Source: Teichococcus vastitatis (GTDB lineage: Bacteria > Pseudomonadota > Alphaproteobacteria > Acetobacterales > Acetobacteraceae). Taken from it: 54,268 nucleotides of DNA. The number at the start of each line of letters is the position of its first letter. Within the stretch, counting starts at the first letter, position 1. The notes below the pieces were generated by a model that saw nothing but the letters and a program-made list of their open reading frames with translations, was not told where the DNA came from and ran no database searches. Positions 8,771 through 15,706 of the stretch are shown here, in pieces. The translations under genes were made by a program, and so were the position numbers. The stretch spans positions 1 to 54,268 of the forward strand of contig NZ_QXGS01000018.1 in assembly GCF_003604215.1 (NCBI RefSeq), written 5' to 3'.

Positions 8771-9095
8771 GCCATCATCCCGGCGCGGCTCGCCTGAGAA
8801 GGCTGGCCCTCCATGCGTCCGGCAGCCGGTCGCTCCGCAACATGAGGCCGGACAGGCGCTGTTTCGCCTCTTTCGAAGCACTGGCGCAGGACGCCTGCAC
8901 TCCCCGCATCGGGAGCACCACGCCGCGGCCCCGTCGGCTGCGCCGCAGCAGCGGGCATCGTGAAACCGCATGTGCAGAGAGCCGTCGGCGAACGGAGATC
9001 ATGGCTCTCGCACGGATCTGACTCGCGCAGCTCCGACGCACTGAGATGCCTGGCTGAAGGACCCGGTGGCCGGCGCGCCGATCCGTGTTGATCCC
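8771..9095. other. 325-bp gap between convergent genes
   Basis: Between hpd and the convergent reductase gene. No supported gene. A perfect 10-bp palindrome CGGCGCGCCG lies at 9071-9080, just past the reductase stop, without a T-tract. Confidence 0.4.
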
Positions 9096-10193
9096 TCACG
9101 CCGTACCGGAACCGGAGGGAGCCGTTCCCTCGGCAGCACCCTGGCGCCAATACGCCGCGGCACGGAAGCGCCGGCCTGCCAGCCGTGGTTCCGCAGCCCA
9201 GCGGTCGCGAAGCTGGCGTGCCGTTTCGGCTTCGCAGGCGGCCCAGGCGGAGACTTCTTCCTCTGGCCAGGCCAGGTTCAGCACGGCTTCCAGCAGCCTC
9301 GCGCCACAGGCCGCCCCATCGCGCGGAAGCCAGTGAAGCTCGAACCCGGGCGGGTGATCCAGGAACTGCTGTTCTGCCGCGTTCGCGACTTCGATCACGG
9401 CCCGGCCGCGGGCCTCGCGAGGCATCGTCTCCAGGGCGCGGGCGATGGCGGGCAACGCCGTCTCATCGCCGGCGATCAAGGTCCATCCTTGCAGTGGAAC
9501 ATGGCCGCCGCCGGGACCGGTGAGGCCAAGCCAGTCGCCAGGGCGTGCTTTGGCCGCGAAGCGCGAGCCGGGGCTGCCTTCCCCGTGCAGCACGAAGTCG
9601 ATGTCCAGTTCGCCGGCCGCCGCGTCGATGCGGCGGATCGTGTAGGTGCGGCGCACCAGGGCGCAGCCGTCAAGGCTGGCCTGGCCGTTGGGCGCGAGGC
9701 TGGGCCAGGCCGGCTCGCCATCGGCACCGCGGGCCGAGTTCTCGTCCGGGATCAGGATCTTCACATGCAGCATCTCGGCATCGAAGCGGGCCAGCTCTGG
9801 GCCTCGCAGCGTCACCCGCCGCATCCGCGGGGTCACATCCGCCACGCGCAGCACGCGGGTGGCGCGGAAATTGTGTGGCCGGTTGTTCGTCCCCGCCGTA
9901 CGCGCCCCCGCCCAGGCAATGCCCAGCGCCTCGCCCGGGGCGAAGGCCTCCAGATGGCCAGACACCGTGGCCTTGGCTTCCGCCAGAATGTCCGGGGTGG
10001 CGGCTTCGATCCGCAGCGCGATCACGCCATCCTTCAGATGCAGCATCGCCCGACCCTCCGGGAAGGCGATGCAGGTCGCTGCCAGCGGGCCTTGGACCTC
10101 CAGGCCATGTTCCACCATGTGTTCGCGGAACTTCTCCAGCAAGGTCGCGGGAGAAGCGGCGGTGGCATGGGCCTCGGCGGTGAACGGGAACAT
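9096..10193 (-). CDS. NAD(P)H-dependent ferric-siderophore reductase (SIP family) with N-terminal DUF2218
   Basis: 365 aa from the ATG at 10193 (AGGAT ribosome site upstream; longer frames overlap the preceding gene). Residues about 1-95 resemble DUF2218 (MLHLKDGVIALRIEA). About 115-250 form the FAD-binding SIP domain, with the flavin motif RRTYTIRRID; the remainder is the SIP C-terminal NAD(P)H-binding domain. Such proteins (ViuB type) reduce Fe(III)-siderophores in the cytoplasm to release iron. It is last in the TonB receptor - binding protein - reductase operon, 20 bp after the binding-protein stop. Confidence 0.9.
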   Translation of the reverse strand: MFPFTAEAHATAASPATLLEKFREHMVEHGLEVQGPLAATCIAFPEGRAMLHLKDGVIALRIEAATPDILAEAKATVSGHLEAFAPGEALGIAWAGARTAGTNNRPHNFRATRVLRVADVTPRMRRVTLRGPELARFDAEMLHVKILIPDENSARGADGEPAWPSLAPNGQASLDGCALVRRTYTIRRIDAAAGELDIDFVLHGEGSPGSRFAAKARPGDWLGLTGPGGGHVPLQGWTLIAGDETALPAIARALETMPREARGRAVIEVANAAEQQFLDHPPGFELHWLPRDGAACGARLLEAVLNLAWPEEEVSAWAACEAETARQLRDRWAAEPRLAGRRFRAAAYWRQGAAEGTAPSGSGTA

Positions 10194-10213
10194 GGGGTAT
10201 CCTGTGGCGGCCG

Positions 10214-11338
10214 TCACTGCGACTGGGGCGGAAGGTCCGCCCAGTGAGCACCTTGCATCGGGATGGACAGGAAGCGGCTGTTGAGGCTGGCCATGGTGCC
10301 GGCGGGATCGAGGTCGCCGCAGCGGTCGGGGTGAAGCCATCGCGCCAGTGCCTGCAGCATGAGCAGGTGGGCCGGGGTGTCATTGAAGCCGTGCCAGATG
10401 GCATGGGCGCGGCCTTGCCGGACGGCGCTCAGGCTGCTCAGGCGTTCACGGCGGAGGATCTCTGCCAGCGCCTCCGCCGCCTCCGCCGCCGCCACGCCGG
10501 CACCCAGGGGAATCCCGCCACGGCCGGCGAAGGGACCCCCCGTCGCCACATAAACCTGAGGATCCTGGGACAGCACCTGCTCCAGCGACAACTCGCCGGT
10601 GGCGCCGGGCAGCAGGCCGGTGCCGATGTTGTGCCCGCCCGCGAAGCGGATCATGGAGTCGAACGCTCCCTGGCCGGGCGATGAGCAGCAGGGCGTGCCG
10701 CCGGCATGGGCGTGAACCAGCACGCTGGGCCGCGCCTCGCGCAGCCCGCTCAGCCGCGAGGCGATGGCGCCGAGCTGCCCGGCATAGAAGGCATCGAACG
10801 CCGCGGCACGGTCCGGCACGCCGAGGGCCTGGCCGAGCAGTGCCATGCTGGGACGGGTATGCTTCATCGGGTTGATGAAGAAGTCGATCGACACGGCCGG
10901 CACGCCGATGGAGGTGAGCTGTTCCGGCATGCCCTGGCCGAGGCTCGGCAGCAGGCCCAGGCTGAACACCACCAGATCCGGCCTGCTCGCCATGATGCTT
11001 TCCAGAAGCAGCCCGGAGGCCTGCCCGCGGGAAAGAACCGGAACGGCATCGGCCTGCGGGAAGCGTGCCCGCACGGCGGCATAATCGGGCGGATTCATGC
11101 GCCGCAGATCGTCGCCCCAGCCGACCACCAGCGATACCGGATCAGGATGCAGCAGCGCCATCGCCAGGACGTGCCGAGCCTGCACCAGCAGGATGCGCCG
11201 TGCCGGCCGCTGCAGCCGAACAACGCGGCCCAGGATGTCGGTGAGGGTGACCGGCGACGCCGCGCGGGCCAGAAACGGCGCCGGCAGGGCCGACAGGCCG
11301 ATACCCTGCAGCAGGACCCGCCGCCTCACAACGCCCAC
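10214..11338 (-). CDS. Iron-siderophore ABC transporter substrate-binding protein (FecB/FhuD type)
   Basis: 374 aa with a GTG start (MGVVRRRVLLQGIGLSALPAPFLARA is a twin-arginine-like signal peptide with an ARA-type cleavage site). Mature protein has the two-lobed periplasmic binding domain (about 40-340): start region DILGRVVRLQRPARRILL, then ASRPDLVVFS and the C-lobe. It captures a ferric siderophore or haem-like complex in the periplasm. It sits between the TonB receptor and the reductase on the same strand. The cognate permease and ATPase are not in the operon and must be supplied elsewhere. Confidence 0.9.
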   Translation of the reverse strand: MGVVRRRVLLQGIGLSALPAPFLARAASPVTLTDILGRVVRLQRPARRILLVQARHVLAMALLHPDPVSLVVGWGDDLRRMNPPDYAAVRARFPQADAVPVLSRGQASGLLLESIMASRPDLVVFSLGLLPSLGQGMPEQLTSIGVPAVSIDFFINPMKHTRPSMALLGQALGVPDRAAAFDAFYAGQLGAIASRLSGLREARPSVLVHAHAGGTPCCSSPGQGAFDSMIRFAGGHNIGTGLLPGATGELSLEQVLSQDPQVYVATGGPFAGRGGIPLGAGVAAAEAAEALAEILRRERLSSLSAVRQGRAHAIWHGFNDTPAHLLMLQALARWLHPDRCGDLDPAGTMASLNSRFLSIPMQGAHWADLPPQSQ

Positions 11339-11414
11339 CTCGCCAGTCGCGGGGCGGGGCGCGGTCCGCGCCGCCGCCTTCCAAGGCCGCAGCCGGTTCG
11401 CCGGGGCGCATCGC

Positions 11415-13619
11415 CTACCATCGCGCGCGGACCGAGCCGAGGATCAGCCGTCCCGTGCCGTAATAGCACGCCGCGGCGGAGGAGCAGCTGGCAACGTAGT
11501 CCTTGTCGGCGATGTTCTGCGCGTTGAGCGCGAACTCCAGCCCCTGCGCGCTCTCGAAACGGGCCCCGAGATCGTAGCGCAGGGCGGCATCGAACAGCGT
11601 CACCGCATCGACCTTGAAGCTGTTGGTGTCGTTGCCATAGGTGGAGCCGATATAACGACTGCCACCGCCAAGCGACAGGCCGCGCAGCGGACCGTCGCGG
11701 AAGCTGTAATTGGCCCAGCCGCTGGCGATGTGGTTCGGCACCTGCGGCACCCGGTTTCCGGCGATGCCGGCGGCGCTCGACTTGGAAACCTCGGCATCGA
11801 TGAAGGAATAAGCCCCGATCAGGTCCAGGCTGTCACTCAGGCTGGCACGGCCCTCCAGTTCGATGCCGCGCGAGCGGATCTCGCCCTGCTGCACGCTGAA
11901 CCCCGTGTAGATCGGATCTGAGGTGAGCACGTTCTGCTGCGTGATGTGATAGCCGGCCAGCTGGATGAAGCTGTTGCGGCCGGGCGGCTGGTATTTCAAC
12001 CCGACCTCATATTGTTCGCCGGTGGTGGGCGAGAAGGTGTCGCTGCCGCGCTGTGGCGCTGCCGTACCGGTGTTGGGCAGAAAGGAGGTCGAGTAGCTCG
12101 CATAAGGCGCCAAGCCGTTGTCGAACAGGTAAAGCGCGCCGGCCCGCCAAGTCACCTTGTCGTCGAACTGCGAGGCCTGGCCGGCATTCGCGCCACTCGT
12201 CAGATGGGTGGTCGTGCCGATGCTGGCCCGGTCGTAGCGCAGGCCCAGGTTGAAGCGCCAGCGGCCGATGGCGGCTTGGTCCTGCACGTAGAAGCCCAGT
12301 TGGTCGAGTTCCTGGTTGGTCAACCCGGCCGGGGAGGTGACGATCGGTGGAATGGCCTGGTAGTAAACCGGCGCGAACAGATCGATGGACGGCGCCGGGC
12401 CCAGGCCTTGGCGGGCCCGGGCGGAGGTGCGCTGCCAGTCGGTGCCCAGCAGCAGGGTGTGGCGCAGGCTGCCAGTGGTGAAATCGGCCTGCGCCTGGTT
12501 GTCCAATGCGAAGGCGTTGGCATGATCGGACACAAAGGTCGCGCCCCGGTTGCCGGTGCGGTTGTTGGCCACCGAGCGGACCGACAGAACATGGACCTCG
12601 GCATCGATATGCGAGTAGCGGAAGTTCTGCCGCACGGTCCAAACATCATCCAGCCGGTGCTCGAACTGATATCCGATGGCGGCCTGGGTGCGGTTGAACC
12701 GGTCATAGGCCGGATCGCCGCCGAAGAAATTACGGCCGATCCTGCCATTGGGATTGGGCAGCACCGAGCCGCTGGCCGGCACGAAGTTATAGAACCCGCC
12801 TTCCGGATCGTGCTGGTAGGAAGCCAGCACGGTCAGGCTGGTGTTGTCGTCGGGCCGCCAGGTGAGGGCCGGCGCAATGGCGATGCGCTCCTCTTCCGTG
12901 TAGTCGTACTGGGTATCAGATTTCCGCGCGATGCCGGTCAGCCGGTAAAGCAGCGTTCCGTCCTCGGTCAGTTCGCCACCGAGGTCAAAGGCGGTCTGCA
13001 GCAGGGCATGGCTGCCCGCCTCCAGCCGCACCTCGTTGACGTGATTGGCGCTGGGCCGTCGGCTGACCAGGTTCACCAGCCCGCCGGCGCCGGTTTGGCC
13101 GTAGAGCACGGAGGCCGGGCCGCGCAGCACCTCGATGCGCTCCAGCAGCCACGGATCGGTGTTGGGGACGCCAAAGTAAAGGCCGCGGCCCTGACGCAGG
13201 CCGTCCAGGAAGTTCACGAACGCTGCGCCGGTGCCCTGGCCGCCGAAGCCGCGCACGAAGACGCTGTCGTAGCGTGCGGAGGGGCGTACCTCGCCCAGAA
13301 CACCCGCCGTGTAGCGCAACGCCTGGGAAACGCCCTGCGGCGCCTGGTCATCGATCTGGTCGCGCGTCACCAAGCCCACCGATTGCGGCGCCTCGATCAG
13401 CGGTGTGTCGGTCTTGGAGCCCGTGGTCGTGACGGGCGCAACATAGCCCGGCACGCTTTCCCAGGAGCGCCAAGCCGTTGCCTGAACATCCACCTGCGGC
13501 AGAACGACGAGGTCGCCGGCCGCTGCATCGGTGGATTGCGCCTGTGCCGGCAGGCCCGCCAGGAACAGACACCACGATGCGGCCGAAGCCAGGAGCGACG
13601 AGCGAATGGAACGGGTCAT
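11415..13619 (-). CDS. TonB-dependent siderophore receptor
   Basis: 734 aa outer-membrane protein. Sec signal peptide residues 1-28 (ending AGLPAQAQ), a possible TonB box near 40-47 (LPQVDVQA), plug domain about 60-175 (TPLIEAPQSVGLVTRDQI, ALRYTAGV, ERIEVLRGPASVLYGQTGAGGLVN), and a 22-strand barrel to the C-terminus, ending in aromatic Trp as these receptors do. FhuA/FpvA-like siderophore receptor class by the TPLIEAPQS plug motif. The ligand cannot be named. It is first in the iron operon; the binding protein follows after 76 bp. A Fur-like palindrome lies about 45 bp upstream of the start. Confidence 0.95.
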   Translation of the reverse strand: MTRSIRSSLLASAASWCLFLAGLPAQAQSTDAAAGDLVVLPQVDVQATAWRSWESVPGYVAPVTTTGSKTDTPLIEAPQSVGLVTRDQIDDQAPQGVSQALRYTAGVLGEVRPSARYDSVFVRGFGGQGTGAAFVNFLDGLRQGRGLYFGVPNTDPWLLERIEVLRGPASVLYGQTGAGGLVNLVSRRPSANHVNEVRLEAGSHALLQTAFDLGGELTEDGTLLYRLTGIARKSDTQYDYTEEERIAIAPALTWRPDDNTSLTVLASYQHDPEGGFYNFVPASGSVLPNPNGRIGRNFFGGDPAYDRFNRTQAAIGYQFEHRLDDVWTVRQNFRYSHIDAEVHVLSVRSVANNRTGNRGATFVSDHANAFALDNQAQADFTTGSLRHTLLLGTDWQRTSARARQGLGPAPSIDLFAPVYYQAIPPIVTSPAGLTNQELDQLGFYVQDQAAIGRWRFNLGLRYDRASIGTTTHLTSGANAGQASQFDDKVTWRAGALYLFDNGLAPYASYSTSFLPNTGTAAPQRGSDTFSPTTGEQYEVGLKYQPPGRNSFIQLAGYHITQQNVLTSDPIYTGFSVQQGEIRSRGIELEGRASLSDSLDLIGAYSFIDAEVSKSSAAGIAGNRVPQVPNHIASGWANYSFRDGPLRGLSLGGGSRYIGSTYGNDTNSFKVDAVTLFDAALRYDLGARFESAQGLEFALNAQNIADKDYVASCSSAAACYYGTGRLILGSVRARW

Positions 13620-13661
13620 GAGCGGCCTCGGGACAAACAGGCGGAACCCTCATGCCATTGA

Positions 13662-13676
13662 TGCGAACGCTTCGCA
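13662..13676. promoter_or_regulatory. Fur-like palindrome upstream of the iron operon
   Basis: TGCGAA-CGC-TTCGCA, a perfect 6-3-6 inverted repeat, 43 bp upstream of the TonB receptor start. It resembles alphaproteobacterial Fur-type operators (TGCGAAT/ATTCGCA-like; from memory of the family). Position and the genes served make iron-dependent repression the simplest reading. Confidence 0.55.
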
Positions 13677-13714
13677 ATATCACCTGAACATGCAGGCGGT
13701 CCTCGTCTTCAAGA

Positions 13715-13726
13715 CAGACGTGTCTG
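13715..13726. promoter_or_regulatory. Inverted repeat CAGAC-GT-GTCTG
   Basis: A perfect 5-2-5 inverted repeat between the TonB receptor start and the HigA-like gene, about 130 bp upstream of the latter. It could be an operator for the HigA-like protein, as antitoxins usually bind short palindromes in their own promoter. This is position-based inference only. Confidence 0.3.
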
Positions 13727-13857
13727 AGAAGGGCGTCCGCCACTCCGGGAGCAAGCCGCCCGGGGAGAGGCCAGGTTGGTCAGCATCAGCCTGCAAACGG
13801 CTCACTTCGCGCTTTGGCCGTTGCAGAATGTCAAGCACCGCTTTACACCATCACACG

Positions 13858-14214
13858 ATGAGCCGTGCAGCCTCCTCATCGCCCGATCCGGCAGGTCCGT
13901 CTCATCCAGGGGTGTTGCTGCGTGACCGGATCCTGCCGGCGCTAAACCTTACGGTGAGCCAAGCTGCCCAGGATCTCGCGACCACCCGACAGAATCTTCA
14001 TCGTATCCTGGCGGGACGAAGTGCCATCACGCCAGAGATGTCGCTGCGCCTGGAGCGGTTCTGCGGGATCCCGGCGGCTTTCTGGCTGGAGCGCCAGCAG
14101 GAGTACGACCTCTCAAGGGCGCAGCATGCCCTGTCCGGCAGCCCGGCCGTGAAATGCCAGCATCTTCTTCCTGACGCCGTCCTGATCCAGCTCGGAGCGA
14201 GCCATGAGCGATAA
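13858..14214 (+). CDS. HigA-like XRE-family regulator without a toxin partner
   Basis: 118 aa from ATG 13858 (an ATG at 13828 would add 10 residues). HPGVLLRDRILPALNLTVSQ, then the helix-turn-helix AAQDLATTRQNLHRILAGRS, then ITPEMSLRLERFCGIPAAFW and LERQQEYDL: the complete HigA/VapI antitoxin pattern. A HigB toxin normally lies just upstream on the same strand. Here upstream is the divergent TonB receptor promoter, and no small toxin frame exists. The stop overlaps the KaiC-like start by 11 bp, so the two are translationally coupled. Likely an autoregulator of this operon. DNA binding is family knowledge; the target is inference. Confidence 0.82.
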   Translation: MSRAASSSPDPAGPSHPGVLLRDRILPALNLTVSQAAQDLATTRQNLHRILAGRSAITPEMSLRLERFCGIPAAFWLERQQEYDLSRAQHALSGSPAVKCQHLLPDAVLIQLGASHER

Positions 14215-15706
14215 CATCGATGCTCCGAACCCGGCACGGACCGGCGTGGTTGGGCTCGACGACATCCTGGCCGGAGGATTGGCGCCCGGCCACCTCTTTC
14301 TGCTGGAAGGCAATCCGGGCACCGGCAAGACCACGACCGCGCTCAGCTTCCTGCAGGAAGGCGCGCGGAACGGGGAGAAGGGCCTCTACATTACCCTGTC
14401 CGAGACGGAACGCGAGCTGCGCGACGGGGCCCGTTCACATGGCTGGATCCTGCCGGAGAACATCGAGGTCTTTGAGTTGGTGCCGCCGGAAAGCCTGCTG
14501 GATGCGGCGCAGCAGCAGAGCCTGCTATATTCCTCGGATCTCGAATTGGGCGAGGCTACACGCCAGATTTTCGAGACCTTCGAGCGCATCCGGCCGGCCC
14601 GCGTGGTGTTGGACAGCTTGTCGGAAATCCGCCTTCTGGCGCAAAGCTCGCTGCGCTACCGGCGGCAGATCCTGGCGCTGAAGCATTATTTCGCGCGCTT
14701 CGGAGCCACGGTGCTGCTGCTCGATGACCTGACATCGGACACACTCGACAAGACCGTCCACAGCGTGGTGCATGGCGTGATCCGGCTGGAGGAACTGGCT
14801 CCGGAATACGGCGCCGAACGGCGCCGGCTGCGGGTCTCGAAATATCGCGGCCGGGCATTCCGCGGCGGCTACCATGATTTCGCCATCAAGCGGGGCGGGG
14901 TTCAGGTTTTCCCGCGGCTAGTCGCATCCGAACACCGCGCAGGCTTCGAGCGGCGCAGCATGACCAGCGACATCGCCGAGCTAGATACCCTTCTGGGCGG
15001 CGGCATCGAGCAAGGGTCCAGCGCCCTGGTGCTGGGCCCGTCCGGAACCGGGAAAACCTTTTTTGCCCTGCAATTCGTCGCCGCCGCGGTGAAGCGGGGG
15101 GAGAAAGCGGCGATTTTCGTCTTTGACGAGGAACTGGGGCTGCTGTTCAACCGGACTCGCTCCATGGGCTTCAACCTCGAGCAGTTGCGCGACAGCGGCA
15201 TGCTCCATATCGAGCAGGTCGATGCAGCCGAGCTGTCGCCCGGGGAATTCGCTCATCGCGTCCGGGACAGGGTTGATTTCGCGCAGGCCAAAGCTGTGGT
15301 GATCGACAGCCTCAACGGCTACCAAGCCTCCATGCCGGACGAGAACGCGTTGATCCTGCACATCCACGAATTGCTGCAATACCTGAACCGCCGGGGAGCC
15401 ACGACGTTTCTGACCGTTGCCCAGCACGGTCTCGTCGGAGACATGAAGTCGCCGGTCGATATCACCTATCTTGCGGATACGGTGATCCTGCTCCGTTATT
15501 TCGAAGCCCTGGGCAAGGTCCGGCGCGCCGTTTCCATCATCAAGAAACGCACCGGGGCACATGAGGACACGATCCGCGAATACCGCATCGGGCGTACCGG
15601 CCTCAAGCTCGGCCCACCGCTCGAAGGCTTCCAGGGTGTACTGCGCGGTGTGCCGACCTTTGTTGGCACCGCGTCGCCACTGCTGGACATGCCCCTCGCC
15701 AAGTGA
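14204..15706 (+). CDS. KaiC-like two-domain RecA-superfamily ATPase
   Basis: 500 aa, two KaiC domains in tandem. N-domain (about 10-235): Walker A GNPGTGKT 36-43, hhhhD near 132-137 (RVVLDS). C-domain (about 250-485): Walker A GPSGTGKT 278-285, DEE 308-310, VVIDS 365-369. Aligned from memory to cyanobacterial KaiC, the N-domain catalytic pair Glu-Glu is Ser66-Glu67, the C-domain pair is kept (Glu309-Glu310), and the Ser431-Thr432 phosphosites correspond to Thr421-Tyr422. KaiC proteins form ATP-hydrolysing hexamers; outside cyanobacteria they often pair with histidine kinases. No KaiA or KaiB is nearby. Coupled upstream to a HigA-like gene (11-bp overlap) and downstream to a hybrid kinase (4-bp overlap). 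Confidence 0.93.
   Translation: MSDNIDAPNPARTGVVGLDDILAGGLAPGHLFLLEGNPGTGKTTTALSFLQEGARNGEKGLYITLSETERELRDGARSHGWILPENIEVFELVPPESLLDAAQQQSLLYSSDLELGEATRQIFETFERIRPARVVLDSLSEIRLLAQSSLRYRRQILALKHYFARFGATVLLLDDLTSDTLDKTVHSVVHGVIRLEELAPEYGAERRRLRVSKYRGRAFRGGYHDFAIKRGGVQVFPRLVASEHRAGFERRSMTSDIAELDTLLGGGIEQGSSALVLGPSGTGKTFFALQFVAAAVKRGEKAAIFVFDEELGLLFNRTRSMGFNLEQLRDSGMLHIEQVDAAELSPGEFAHRVRDRVDFAQAKAVVIDSLNGYQASMPDENALILHIHELLQYLNRRGATTFLTVAQHGLVGDMKSPVDITYLADTVILLRYFEALGKVRRAVSIIKKRTGAHEDTIREYRIGRTGLKLGPPLEGFQGVLRGVPTFVGTASPLLDMPLAK

Noticed and set aside
13531-13857. An upstream extension of the HigA-like gene, or a HigB toxin
   Set aside because: The in-frame extension overlaps the TonB receptor coding and promoter region and has no antitoxin or toxin motif; the HigA pattern starts after 13858.
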